Notes under the pieces: model-generated
The model's database searches: none
Seen by the model: the letters and a program-made list of their open reading frames with translations, nothing else
What the model was told of the DNA's origin: nothing
Made by a program: the position numbers and the translations under genes
Source: a bacterium SCSIO 12643
Lineage (GTDB): Bacteria; Bacteroidota; Bacteroidia; Flavobacteriales_G; Salibacteraceae
Direction: 5' to 3'
Assembly: GCA_024398135.1 (NCBI GenBank)
Contig: CP073750.1
Location: forward strand, 3,958,471 to 4,022,470
DNA length: 64,000 bases
Shown: positions 35,877 to 44,762 of the stretch, in pieces
Layout of the letters: every line of letters begins with the position of its first letter
Numbering within the stretch: the stretch's first letter is position 1

Positions 35877-37055
35877 CTATTTTTCAAAGTAGAATGATTT
35901 GGATTCTGCTTGAGATACAATGGCTTGCACCATCACATCTTCGAGTTGAGAAGTTGTACTGGATACATCCTTTAACTTTTCGTTAGCCACATACACTTTT
36001 CGTTTTTTACTTAAAGCTGTGATTTCAGACTGAATACGATTTCTTTCAGCTTTAAGCTTTTGGATATATGCCAACTTCTCCTCATTAGTCATGGTGCGCA
36101 TTTCAGGTGGTAACATTTTAATTTTTTGAATATCAAAATCTTTACGATCGGAAGCATCTACTAAATCCCAGCTTCCATTTTTGTACACCTTCCCTCCTTT
36201 AGAGATATAGCGTTTAGCAGCATTTGCAGAACCCAATGAACTCGCATTGGCATCTTCACGAATTTGTTTTTCCTTTTTAGTCGCGCCATAGGTTCCGTAA
36301 GGAATATACGTATCGTTTAACTTCACATTTAACTGTGATAATTCCTGATCATATGGAGATTCAATATGTTTGATTTGGTCATTATGGTCAATATTCATGT
36401 ATTTTCCTAAAGCAATGTCTGCCCCATCTTTCCAGAATGTACGCACTCCCGTATTATAATTCCCGCAAAAGATGGTATTGACGATCACATCCTGATCTAC
36501 TGCTTTTTGACATGCTTTTCTGAAGTCTACCAGCCCCTGTGTAAACTCTTCATTCCCGGCAATAAAAACCATATGTAAATCCTCGTTACTATCTGTCCAT
36601 TCTAAATGATCCAAAGCATCCTGAATCACAGTACCACAATATTCTGAACCTCCATTGGTATGCAATGCAAAAAGCTGTTCCGAGATTTCATCCAATTCAG
36701 TAGTAAACCCACTAATTTGTTGCACATAACCATTCATGACGTTCAAACCATCATTTCCGTATTGATACAGAGCCAATTCAATTTCCGGATCATTTCCATC
36801 CGTATCTTTTGCTAAAGCCAACTGATTTACAATCTGCCACAATTGATTTTTAGTCTGCTCAATTAAACCGTTCATACTTCCTGAAGTATCCAATAAAATG
36901 GCCAACTGAATCTTACGCGTTCGTTTTACATTCGTTTCTACTGTTTCATTTTGAGGCGGATCTAATGGGTTGATTCTGTTTTCTGTTTGAGGCGCCTGAC
37001 AAGCCATAAGCCCCATCAACGTTCCATAACCTATGGTGTGAATTGCATTTTTCAT
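35877..37055 (-). CDS. von Willebrand factor A domain lipoprotein
   Basis: 392 residues. The lipoprotein signal has MACQA near residue 19. The vWA domain (about 48-235) has an intact MIDAS start, LDTSGSMN, and a second acidic strand (EDLHMVFIAGNEEF). A C-terminal helical region (about 310-392) is coiled-coil-like (EKLAYIQKLKAERNRIQSEI). The first gene of the operon vWA / peptidase-like / TPR / YkuD_2, all predicted to be exported. It is divergent from the LytS-type kinase gene. An envelope complex is likely, its task unknown. Confidence 0.85.
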   Translation of the reverse strand: MKNAIHTIGYGTLMGLMACQAPQTENRINPLDPPQNETVETNVKRTRKIQLAILLDTSGSMNGLIEQTKNQLWQIVNQLALAKDTDGNDPEIELALYQYGNDGLNVMNGYVQQISGFTTELDEISEQLFALHTNGGSEYCGTVIQDALDHLEWTDSNEDLHMVFIAGNEEFTQGLVDFRKACQKAVDQDVIVNTIFCGNYNTGVRTFWKDGADIALGKYMNIDHNDQIKHIESPYDQELSQLNVKLNDTYIPYGTYGATKKEKQIREDANASSLGSANAAKRYISKGGKVYKNGSWDLVDASDRKDFDIQKIKMLPPEMRTMTNEEKLAYIQKLKAERNRIQSEITALSKKRKVYVANEKLKDVSSTTSQLEDVMVQAIVSQAESKSFYFEK

Positions 37056-37226
37056 TTCGAGTCGTTTTTAAATGATTACCACTCAAAAGTGAGTTGAAAA
37101 AAAATCGAAAAAAATACAGATTGAGTGAACCGACCGTTTGATTTAGGGAACGAACCACAAGCTTTAGTTTAGCATCTAAAAAAGCTCTATTTCGCTATAT
37201 TTTATAGTCATTACAGAGATTTATGG

Positions 37227-37258
37227 TTTGAGCAACTCATTCAAAAAGGCTACTTTTA
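37227..37258 (+). promoter_or_regulatory. Candidate promoter of the LytS-type kinase operon
   Basis: TTTG at 37227-37230 and TACTTTTA at 37251-37258 are separated by 20 bases, the usual Bacteroidetes spacing; the second differs from TAnnTTTG in the last base. The ATG follows four bases later, implying a very short or absent leader. Confidence 0.4.
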
Positions 37259-37262
37259 TCGC

Positions 37263-39221
37263 ATGTTTAGATGGATCATCACCATAGGATTTTGGATACT
37301 ATTAAGCTTACCTTTAATAGCCGGTGGACCTGGAATGAAAAATTTCCGGGAAGATCAAGAGACCTTAAAAGAATTAAAAGCTCTGGCGCCACAAGTTTCT
37401 ACAAATCCTGAAGAAAGTATTAAAGTATTAGACGGACAAATTAAACTGGCCATCCGCAATAACTTGTCTCAATCATTAGCTTACGCTTATTTATTAATGG
37501 GGAGCGCTTATCGCGAATTACATCAACCGCAACTGGCATTACACTTTTTACAGCTTTCGCAGGAAAACTATGTCAAGCCTATTCAGATTAAACAAAAGGA
37601 ATTCAAAGGCAAAATCAATTATACGATTCCCTCAGAGTATTACTACGAACTGGGCGAGATTTACACGCAACTAGGGCGTTATTCTGAAGCCAATACAGAG
37701 TATGAACGTTTTCAAAAAAACAGTAAAAACCGAACACTCATTACCGCTTCAAATTATGCTTTAGCCCAGAATTATTATGCTTTAGAAGAATTTGAGGAAG
37801 CTATTTCTGTATACGAAAAACTACTCGTCATTGAACAACAAGCTCAAAATGACATTCAAATTCGCATGTGTTATTCTGCACTAGCAGCATGTTATATTTC
37901 TATGGGAAAAACAGACCAGGGCCTACTCTATTATAAGAAATCGGTTCAGGGCGTCTCACAAACCAGTAGTTTGGATAATAATGGTAACTACTCGCAAATA
38001 GCCGAAAACAAAGAAATTGTTACCAAAGCTTTAAGAAAGCAAAACAAACTGGAAGAGGAACTTCAGGTGAGAAATGATAACCTAAGTATTACCAATGATA
38101 ATCTGGAATACTTGAGGTTAGCCCAAACCTATTTAAAGGCGCAAAATATTACCAAAACTGAATCTTCATTAGACCAGTACTTTGAAAATATCTCCTACAA
38201 TATCATTGATATGAACGAAATTCAGGTCATCAAAGACATGGCGCTGATTCTCAAATCTCAAAACCGCGATAACAAAGCATTTGATTACCTCATTCACTAT
38301 GAAGAATTATCTGATACCATTCAAAATCGCTTGTTACAAATTGAACAAAACTCCCAACAAGTAGGTTCATCAGGATATCAGAACTATCTACAGTTAGAAA
38401 TCCTTCAAAAAGACAAAGAGATTTCTGAAAACACCATTCAACTCCTTATGCGTGAGAGTGAATTAAATGAAAAGAATTTACAATTTCAAAAAACGATCAT
38501 CTGGTTACTGGCTATAGGCATTACGCTCATCATCATTGCATTAGTCTACATTGTACGCGTTTCTAAACAACGAAGAATTGCGAATCAACAACTGGCTTTG
38601 CGTTCTTTACGTACCCAGATGAACCCCCATTTTATCTTTAATGCTTTAAACTCAGTAAATAGCTTTATTTCTATGAGTGACGAACGCGCTGCTAACAAAT
38701 TCTTATCTGAATTCTCCACTTTGATGCGTACGGTAATGGAAAACTCCGAACATGAGTTTATTTCCTTAACCAAAGAACTGGAAATCTTAAAGATTTATCT
38801 GGATCTGGAACATTTTAGATTTCAAAACAAATTCGATTATCAATTGAATATCGATCCCCAATTAGATACTGATGAATTGGTGATCCCTCCTATGATTATT
38901 CAGCCATATATTGAAAATGCAATATGGCATGGCTTGCGTTATAAAGAAGACAAAGGTACTTTAAAAGTTGCAGTGAATTCTCAAAACTCAGCTATTAGAA
39001 TCATTGTTGAGGATGATGGAATTGGACGAAATAAAAGTCAGGAAATCAAAACCAAAAACCAACGTAAAAGCAATAGTACCGCACTAAAAAACATCAAACA
39101 ACGTGTAGAGTTATTTAATGATTTACACCGCATTCAAGTACAGGTAAACATTGCGGATTTGCACCAGGATGGTTCAGGAACCGTTGTTACTTTAATTATT
39201 CCACAACCGAATTATGAATAA
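37263..39221 (+). CDS. LytS-family sensor histidine kinase with periplasmic TPR domain
   Basis: 652 residues: signal segment (1-21), TPR repeats (about 60-370), a membrane helix (about 418-440, IIWLLAIGITLIIIALVYIV), a coiled linker, then the His_kinase domain with the phosphoacceptor His in QMNPHFIFNALNSV (about residue 456) and a HATPase with PPMIIQPYIENAIWHGL and EDDGIGRN. This is the Bacteroidetes TPR-sensor version of LytS. It overlaps the response regulator gene by eight bases, so the pair is cognate. Confidence 0.95.
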   Translation: MFRWIITIGFWILLSLPLIAGGPGMKNFREDQETLKELKALAPQVSTNPEESIKVLDGQIKLAIRNNLSQSLAYAYLLMGSAYRELHQPQLALHFLQLSQENYVKPIQIKQKEFKGKINYTIPSEYYYELGEIYTQLGRYSEANTEYERFQKNSKNRTLITASNYALAQNYYALEEFEEAISVYEKLLVIEQQAQNDIQIRMCYSALAACYISMGKTDQGLLYYKKSVQGVSQTSSLDNNGNYSQIAENKEIVTKALRKQNKLEEELQVRNDNLSITNDNLEYLRLAQTYLKAQNITKTESSLDQYFENISYNIIDMNEIQVIKDMALILKSQNRDNKAFDYLIHYEELSDTIQNRLLQIEQNSQQVGSSGYQNYLQLEILQKDKEISENTIQLLMRESELNEKNLQFQKTIIWLLAIGITLIIIALVYIVRVSKQRRIANQQLALRSLRTQMNPHFIFNALNSVNSFISMSDERAANKFLSEFSTLMRTVMENSEHEFISLTKELEILKIYLDLEHFRFQNKFDYQLNIDPQLDTDELVIPPMIIQPYIENAIWHGLRYKEDKGTLKVAVNSQNSAIRIIVEDDGIGRNKSQEIKTKNQRKSNSTALKNIKQRVELFNDLHRIQVQVNIADLHQDGSGTVVTLIIPQPNYE

Positions 39222-39963
39222 ACTCAAAGCACTCATTATAGAAGATGAAGAAGCCAGTAGAATTACGCTTCGAAATTATTTAGGGAAATACTGTCCTTCG
39301 GTAGAATTGTTGGGTGAAGCCGGTAATGTGGAAGATGCTTACAAGCTAATCCTGAAACATCAACCTCAGGTGATCTTTCTAGATGTGGAAATGCCCTATG
39401 GTAACGCTTTTGACTTATTGGAAAAGTTTGATCGTCTGGATTTTGAAGTCATATTTGTGACCGCTTTTAGCAAATATGCATTGGAAGCGCTGAATCTAAG
39501 TGCCAGCAACTATTTATTAAAACCTGTAAACATTGACCAACTGGTAGAAGCTGTAGATAAAGTACAGCAACATGTAAATGACCACGAAGCCATTAAAACT
39601 TCCAATATCCTTTTGGAAAATCTGGCCATTGAAAACAAACAACTTAAAAAGATGGTGCTCCCTATGTTGGATGGTTTTGAAGTGGTTACGCTTAAAGACA
39701 TCATATGGTGTGCAGCCAATGATAATCTAACAGATTTACATCTTACGGATGGTTCTAAACGCACTGTATGCCGTACTTTAAAGTTTTATGAAGGTGTTTT
39801 AACCGATTATGATTTTATCCGTATTCACAAATCTCATATGATCAATCTAAACTATGTCAAACTCTACCGTAAAGGTAAAGGAGGTGAGATCACTCTCGAA
39901 AATGGCACTACACTCAAGCTCTCTCCTACCCGTAAAAATGAGTTTTTAGAACGATTTGTTTAG
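39214..39963 (+). CDS. LytTR response regulator
   Basis: 249 residues. The receiver is complete: acidic residues in LIIEDEEAS, phosphoacceptor Asp in VIFLDVEMP, Thr and Lys in FVTAFS and LLKPVN. The LytTR domain (about 150-249) has the expected FIRIHKSHMINLNYVKLYRK segment. Partner of the overlapping kinase gene. Its regulon is not visible; the beta-barrel genes or the divergent envelope operon are possible targets. Followed by two tandem hairpins. Confidence 0.95.
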   Translation: MNKLKALIIEDEEASRITLRNYLGKYCPSVELLGEAGNVEDAYKLILKHQPQVIFLDVEMPYGNAFDLLEKFDRLDFEVIFVTAFSKYALEALNLSASNYLLKPVNIDQLVEAVDKVQQHVNDHEAIKTSNILLENLAIENKQLKKMVLPMLDGFEVVTLKDIIWCAANDNLTDLHLTDGSKRTVCRTLKFYEGVLTDYDFIRIHKSHMINLNYVKLYRKGKGGEITLENGTTLKLSPTRKNEFLERFV

Positions 39964-40003
39964 GTGTGATGCTTTTGTCCATATAACAACACTTAAAATG
40001 TAG

Positions 40004-40052
40004 TTCTTCGAACTTCAGTAAGATTAGAACTTCTTTATGGCAATTGAATCAT
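40004..40052 (+). repeat. 49-base repeat flanking the solitary beta-barrel gene, copy 1
   Basis: TTCTTCGAACTTCAGTAAGA and then TAGAACTTCTTTATGGCAAT (on to 40052). The last 28 bases are identical to 41098-41125 and the first 21 similar to 41077-41097. The two copies lie in the same orientation on either side of the gene at 40252-40881. Confidence 0.65.
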
Positions 40053-40071
40053 ATCATTAAAAAACAAAAAA

Positions 40072-40128
40072 CCGGATATAGTAAACTACATCCGGCTAGC
40101 CTTTCACCCGTTGGCTATTATTATTTTT
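40072..40128 (+). terminator. Two tandem hairpins downstream of the LytTR regulator
   Basis: First, CCGGATaTAGT (from 40072) pairs with ACTAcATCCGG (to 40095). Second, TAGCC (40097) pairs with GGCTA (40113-40117), followed by TTATTATTTTT. The second has the T-tract of a terminator. Confidence 0.65.
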
Positions 40129-40188
40129 AACATTATTAAAACGTACGCCACCAAAAATGGTTGCCGTTGTAAATGAATATATTACCAT

Positions 40189-40222
40189 AAAAAAAGCGAA
40201 TACTTTACATATTCGCTTTTTT
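40189..40222 (-). terminator. Bidirectional Rho-independent terminator
   Basis: AAAAAGCGAATA pairs with TATTCGCTTTTTT across a short loop. It lies past the stop of the minus-strand beta-barrel gene at 40252, with T-runs on both strands. Confidence 0.88.
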
Positions 40223-40251
40223 AGAAATTTCTTTTTTCGTTTCAACAACGT

Positions 40252-40881
40252 CTATAATGCACCAAAACGATAATTTAATCCTAATAACACTTGTGAATTG
40301 GTACCGTATATATTCGACCAATCCCCAAAGTAATATGCAGCTACCCTTCCTTCAAGTGAAACGGCTATACTCTTGGTTAACGGATAAGATCCTCCCAATC
40401 CGGCAATTAATGATCCATCATATCTATTTTGATCGTAAGTATATTCAACCACAGAACTTGAATTATATGTGGTTGTACTTTTTCCATTATAAAACATCAT
40501 AAGTTGAGCGCCAACACTTCCAAATACCTTTGCCTTTTGTCCAAAAGTCCATTTAGCCATTACCGGAATCGTTACAAAATTACTGTTACCAGAAGTTACG
40601 GCTACGAGCCAACAATTCCCTCCAGAACTACAAGCCTGAATTTCATTATAGTTAAATCCATAGCTATAGAATATAGCACTATAATTTAAAGAAAATCTCT
40701 TCATTAAATTATGTTGAAATGTAATACCATAAGCCGCTTTGTTTTGATAAGTGGCTACTGCATTTTCTCCAGGGTTAATAATATTAATACCTCCCAAAAC
40801 TCCGACTTCAAACTTATGATCCTGAGCATAGGTAAAAATGGTGGTCAATGATATGACCGATAGCATAAATAGATTTTTCAT
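40252..40881 (-). CDS. Outer-membrane beta-barrel protein, solitary paralog of the tandem family
   Basis: About 209 residues from the ATG at 40881 (signal peptide MKNLFMLSVISLTTIFTYAQ). It shares the family plan seen in 43453-48629: DHKFEVGVLGGI after the signal, FQHNLMKRFSLNYSAIFYS, VMAKWTFGQKAKVF and a C-terminal LLGLNYRFG strand ending in an aromatic-rich beta signal. Alternating strands throughout suggest an eight-strand barrel of the PorT/OMP_b-brl_2 kind. It is flanked by two copies of a 49-base repeat and lies apart from the array. Confidence 0.85.
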   Translation of the reverse strand: MKNLFMLSVISLTTIFTYAQDHKFEVGVLGGINIINPGENAVATYQNKAAYGITFQHNLMKRFSLNYSAIFYSYGFNYNEIQACSSGGNCWLVAVTSGNSNFVTIPVMAKWTFGQKAKVFGSVGAQLMMFYNGKSTTTYNSSSVVEYTYDQNRYDGSLIAGLGGSYPLTKSIAVSLEGRVAAYYFGDWSNIYGTNSQVLLGLNYRFGAL

Positions 40882-41076
40882 GGGTGAAAATTTAATGTTA
40901 AATATCAGCAATTTAATTGTTTATCATATGCGCTCCAAATATTATTGAGCCTATTAAGAATTATGCAAGTGTCATAAAGCTTTTCTAGTTTCCGATTACC
41001 ATCAGAATAGAAAGCTATAATATGTCAACTCGCTACTCTTACCATTCCTAATTTTAAAATTGACATATTATAGAAA

Positions 41077-41125
41077 TTCTTCGAGCTATTGCGAGACTAG
41101 AACTTCTTTATGGCAATTGAATCAT
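41077..41125 (+). repeat. 49-base repeat flanking the solitary beta-barrel gene, copy 2
   Basis: TTCTTCGAGCTATTGCGAGA and then TAGAACTTCTTTATGGCAAT. See copy 1 at 40004-40052. The surrounding gap 40882-41278 holds no gene. Confidence 0.65.
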
Positions 41126-41278
41126 TTTCATAAAGTCAACTTATCTTTTTATATAAGTTGACTCTGTTTATTAACAAATTGATTGTTACTAACTTAAATA
41201 TCACATCACTTTGAGTTAATATCCACTCCATAATTTTAAGTCTCAAAATTTTATGAACTATACTAATAAATCCATCTT

Positions 41279-43378
41279 ATGAAAAAGTCAGACTTTTTTA
41301 CACTAACAAAATGCACACTGATTGCATTCACTTTGCTATTGAGTAACCTTGCCTTTGCTCAAATCCCTTCAGGATATTACAACTCTGCAAACGGTTTAAC
41401 CGGAAATGCGCTGAAATCTGCTTTAAACGACATTATTGACGGCCACACCGAATACCCTTACAGTAGTTCAGGAACAGATGTTTGGGACATTTTAAAAATA
41501 GCCGACCGTGATCCGAATAATGCCAATAATGTGATCGGACTATACTCTGGTTTTTCGATGAATGCCGCTGCCGAATATGATGGCGGTGCGGGCTGGAACC
41601 GTGAACACGTTTGGGCCAAGTCCAGAGGTGACTTTGGTACATCCAAAGGTGCCGGAACTGATTTGCACCATTTAAGAGCGGCCGATGTGTCTACCAATTC
41701 AGCCAGAAACAACCGTAATTTTGATGAAGCACCTACCCAATATGTGGATGGTTCAGGAAATTACAGCGGTACGACAGATTCTTATACCAGTTCTACCGAC
41801 TGGGTTTGGGAACCACGTGATGAAATTAAAGGTGATGTAGCCCGAATGATTTTTTACATGACGGTACGTTATGAAGGTGAAAACGGAGAAGTTGATCTGG
41901 AATTGACCGATAACCTACTTTCCAGCACTGATAAAACTCCTTTTCATGGAAAAGCATCTGTATTGGTACAATGGCACCTGGATGATCCGGTAAGCAGCGA
42001 AGAAATCGCAAGAAACAATGTGATCTACGGTTATCAGGGAAATCGTAACCCTTTTATTGACCATCCGGAATATGTATGCGAAATCTACGGGTCTTACTGC
42101 TCAGGTAGTGGGAACGGAAATGGTAATGGCGGAGGAAATGGCAGTGACCTTTTTATCTCCGAATACATTGAAGGTTCTTCTTACAACAAAGGTTTGGAGG
42201 TTGCCAATACCACAGGTTCTTCGGTTGATTTATCGAGCTATTCACTCAAAAAACAAACCAACGGTTCCGGAAGCTGGGGTTCTGAATACACTTTAAGCGG
42301 TACTTTAAACAACAACGATGTTTTTGTGATTGTTCATAGTTCTTCCAGCTCTACTATGAAAGCTGTAGCTGATGTGCAAACCAGTTCTGGTATTGTTACA
42401 TTTAACGGAAACGATCCAATTGGCTTGTTTAAAAATGGTGTGTTGATTGACATTATTGGCACGTATAATGGTGGCTCCTCTCACTTTGCACAAAACACTA
42501 CGCTGGTTAGAAAAGAAACCGTAAGTGGACCAAATACCACGCACACCACAACTGAGTGGGACAATCACGCTTCTAATACCTTTACCTATTTAGGTGCGCA
42601 CACTTCTACTTCCGGTGGATCAGGATCAGGTTCTGGAAGTTCTGAAATTTATATTTCTGAATACATTGAGGGATCTTCTTATAACAAAGGTTTAGAGATT
42701 GCAAATACAACGGGCTCTTCGGTTGATTTATCCAGCTATTCATTAAAGAAACAAACCAATGGTTCGGGAAGCTGGAGTTCTGAATATACCTTAAGCGGCA
42801 CTCTAAACACCGGAGACGTTTTTGTAATTGTACACAGTTCTTCCAGTTCAACTATGAAAGCTGTAGCAGACGTACAAACCAGTTCGGGAATTGTATCATT
42901 TAATGGAAACGATCCGATTGGTTTATTTAAAAACGGAGTCTTGATTGATATCGTTGGAACTTACAATGGTGGATCCAGCAATTTTGCAAAAGATGTGACA
43001 CTGGTACGTAATGTTACGGAACCAAATACAACTTACACCACTGCAGAGTGGGATAGTCACTCATCCAATACATTCACCTATTTGGGTATTTCAGGAACCG
43101 GACAATTTAAAGCGGCATTGACTTCTACTCCATCATTTGATGCCATTCCTGAACTTCAGGTATATCCCAACCCGGTTGAGGATGTATTGACCATTTCAAG
43201 CTCTGAGAACGAAGTGGAATCTGTAATGTTTTATGATGTAACCGGAAAAGTTGTTTTCGCTAGCCGTCCAATGCAAAATACCGCGCAAATAGATGTTTCT
43301 TCTTTTGAAAAAGGATTCTATGTGGTTCGCATTTATGCCAATGCAAAATACACTACTCAGAAATTAACGATTCTGTAA
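41279..43378 (+). CDS. Secreted endonuclease I (Bsn/NucM family) with two lamin-tail domains and T9SS type A domain
   Basis: 699 residues. Signal peptide 1-28 (ending AFAQ). Nuclease domain about 30-275, with WNREHVWAKSRG, TDLHHLRAAD and NRNPFIDHPEYVCEIYG, the His-Asn-His metal-site elements of the endonuclease I family. A Gly/Asn linker leads to two copies of a lamin-tail domain (about 291-440 and 456-603), each starting with an ISEYIEGSSYNKGLE segment. A type A T9SS domain closes the protein (LQVYPNPVEDVLTI). It should be a secreted nuclease that degrades extracellular DNA, tethered or released through T9SS. Confidence 0.95.
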   Translation: MKKSDFFTLTKCTLIAFTLLLSNLAFAQIPSGYYNSANGLTGNALKSALNDIIDGHTEYPYSSSGTDVWDILKIADRDPNNANNVIGLYSGFSMNAAAEYDGGAGWNREHVWAKSRGDFGTSKGAGTDLHHLRAADVSTNSARNNRNFDEAPTQYVDGSGNYSGTTDSYTSSTDWVWEPRDEIKGDVARMIFYMTVRYEGENGEVDLELTDNLLSSTDKTPFHGKASVLVQWHLDDPVSSEEIARNNVIYGYQGNRNPFIDHPEYVCEIYGSYCSGSGNGNGNGGGNGSDLFISEYIEGSSYNKGLEVANTTGSSVDLSSYSLKKQTNGSGSWGSEYTLSGTLNNNDVFVIVHSSSSSTMKAVADVQTSSGIVTFNGNDPIGLFKNGVLIDIIGTYNGGSSHFAQNTTLVRKETVSGPNTTHTTTEWDNHASNTFTYLGAHTSTSGGSGSGSGSSEIYISEYIEGSSYNKGLEIANTTGSSVDLSSYSLKKQTNGSGSWSSEYTLSGTLNTGDVFVIVHSSSSSTMKAVADVQTSSGIVSFNGNDPIGLFKNGVLIDIVGTYNGGSSNFAKDVTLVRNVTEPNTTYTTAEWDSHSSNTFTYLGISGTGQFKAALTSTPSFDAIPELQVYPNPVEDVLTISSSENEVESVMFYDVTGKVVFASRPMQNTAQIDVSSFEKGFYVVRIYANAKYTTQKLTIL
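42149..43087 (+). repeat. Tandem duplication of the lamin-tail domain (DNA repeat)
   Basis: Two in-frame units offset by 498 bases, beginning at 42149 and 42647. Their translations are nearly identical for the first 100 residues, while the DNA has many silent differences, so the duplication is not recent. Confidence 0.85.
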
Positions 43379-43390
43379 TCTCACCCCACA

Positions 43391-43428
43391 AAAAAAGCCC
43401 CATGAAACAAACTTCATGGGGCTTTTTT
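43391..43428 (+). terminator. Bidirectional Rho-independent terminator
   Basis: AAAAAAGCCCCATGAA pairs with TTCATGGGGCTTTTTT across ACAAAC. It separates the nuclease gene from the converging beta-barrel array. Confidence 0.95.
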
Positions 43429-43452
43429 ATTTAACGTTATATCTTTAAAATC

Positions 43453-44100
43453 TTACTCTTTCCCAAAACCATACTTTAAGCTGATCAACCATTGCCCATT
43501 TAATTCATACTGATCAAAATCAAAGTCATACCAATAGTACTGCGCTATTCTAGCTTCGGTGGAGATGGTGTATTTATCGGTTAAGTCATAGGAAACACCT
43601 ACTCCTGAAGTAATTGCATTTCCAAACCAAACGTAATTCTTAATCGTTACATCCGATGACCGCATATCATCTAAACGATCATAGTAGCTGTATTGAAGGC
43701 CTAATTTTAAAAGCATTCCAACATCCACAGACCAATGAAATTTTTTTTGACCAAAAGTCCACTTTGCCAATACAGGTGCCAAAATTGATTTTTCAATATA
43801 AGTTTTCTCTTTAGGTACCACTCGATCTGGCATATAATACTGTTTGTATATCGTATAATTTATTTTGGACTTGTTAAACATCAGTTTATAATGAATGGAA
43901 AATCGCTTCATCATATTATGCTGCATACTCACTCCTGCTGACCAGCCTAGCATATGGTCAGGTGTAACTCTTTCAAAAGAATAAGTACTAAAACGTTGGA
44001 TATCTCCTCCTCCAACAACTCCAAATTGTAATTTATGATTTTGTGCTTGTGCAAAAATCGACATCAAGACACATGTCAGTGTAATAGTAAAGTATTTCAT
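43453..44100 (-). CDS. Outer-membrane beta-barrel protein, array member 8 (last)
   Basis: 215 residues with signal peptide (ending FAQA-Q). Shared family blocks: NHKLQFGVVGGGD, SMQHNMMKRFSIHYKLMFNK, VLAKWTFGQKKFHWSVDVGM and the C-terminal LISLKYGFGK. It is separated from the previous member by 91 bases, so it may have its own promoter, and it ends at a strong terminator. Confidence 0.85.
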   Translation of the reverse strand: MKYFTITLTCVLMSIFAQAQNHKLQFGVVGGGDIQRFSTYSFERVTPDHMLGWSAGVSMQHNMMKRFSIHYKLMFNKSKINYTIYKQYYMPDRVVPKEKTYIEKSILAPVLAKWTFGQKKFHWSVDVGMLLKLGLQYSYYDRLDDMRSSDVTIKNYVWFGNAITSGVGVSYDLTDKYTISTEARIAQYYWYDFDFDQYELNGQWLISLKYGFGKE

Positions 44101-44191
44101 GGGTATTATTTATTTTAAACGCTCCAATATAGCAAACATCTCATTGTATGTCAACAGTATACAGACCTAATAATATTAATTAAAATCCCTC

Positions 44192-44761
44192 TCACTTCTT
44201 CTGCCCTAAACCATAAGTAACTCCAACAAGAATTTGTGCATTAGTGTCGTATGTATCCGGCTCAAAATAATACCAATAGTAATGCCCCAATCTTCCTTCC
44301 ATAAATATTTTAGTTTGTTCATTAATACTATAAGTACCTCCTAACCCTATAGTTAGTACATTATAATAGTCAAGCTCATCCTTATAAAACCAAATCAAGT
44401 TTTGTAATCCAACATCAGTTGTAAGTTTGAGTTTCTTTTGGCCAAAGGTCCATCTAGCCAATATGGGTATAACTATGCATTTTTTAGATTCAAAAACTAC
44501 TTCATTCCACCAGCCTGACCAATATTCCAATTTTGATTGGTTATACATAATTTTATAATTCAAAGAAAAACGCTTCTTTAAATTATGCTGAACCGAAAAA
44601 CCAGCAGACCATCCAAAACCAGTGAATCTATCCCCTTCCATTCGCGCCAAAGCATAATCCGTATCAAATCCTCCAACAACCCCAATTTCGGTTTTATAAT
44701 TTTGTCCAAAACCCAGGAATGATGCAGCAATTAACCCTATGAGAACAATAATCGATTTCAC
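44192..44761 (-). CDS. Outer-membrane beta-barrel protein, array member 7
   Basis: 189 residues, one of the shortest. Signal peptide ends GFGQ. Family blocks NYKTEIGVVGGFD, VQHNLKKRFSLNYKIMYNQ, ILARWTFGQKKLKLTTDVGL and ILVGVTYGLGQ are present; the extracellular loops are shorter than in its neighbours. The start is one base past the stop of member 6, so the two are co-translated. Confidence 0.85.
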   Translation of the reverse strand: MKSIIVLIGLIAASFLGFGQNYKTEIGVVGGFDTDYALARMEGDRFTGFGWSAGFSVQHNLKKRFSLNYKIMYNQSKLEYWSGWWNEVVFESKKCIVIPILARWTFGQKKLKLTTDVGLQNLIWFYKDELDYYNVLTIGLGGTYSINEQTKIFMEGRLGHYYWYYFEPDTYDTNAQILVGVTYGLGQKK

Positions 44762-44762
44762 T

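Noticed and set aside
42149..43087. Possible CRISPR-like or tandem array in the 42-43 kb region
   Set aside because: The two repeat units are 498 bases apart, in frame and encode lamin-tail domains. No short regularly spaced repeats exist anywhere in the window.
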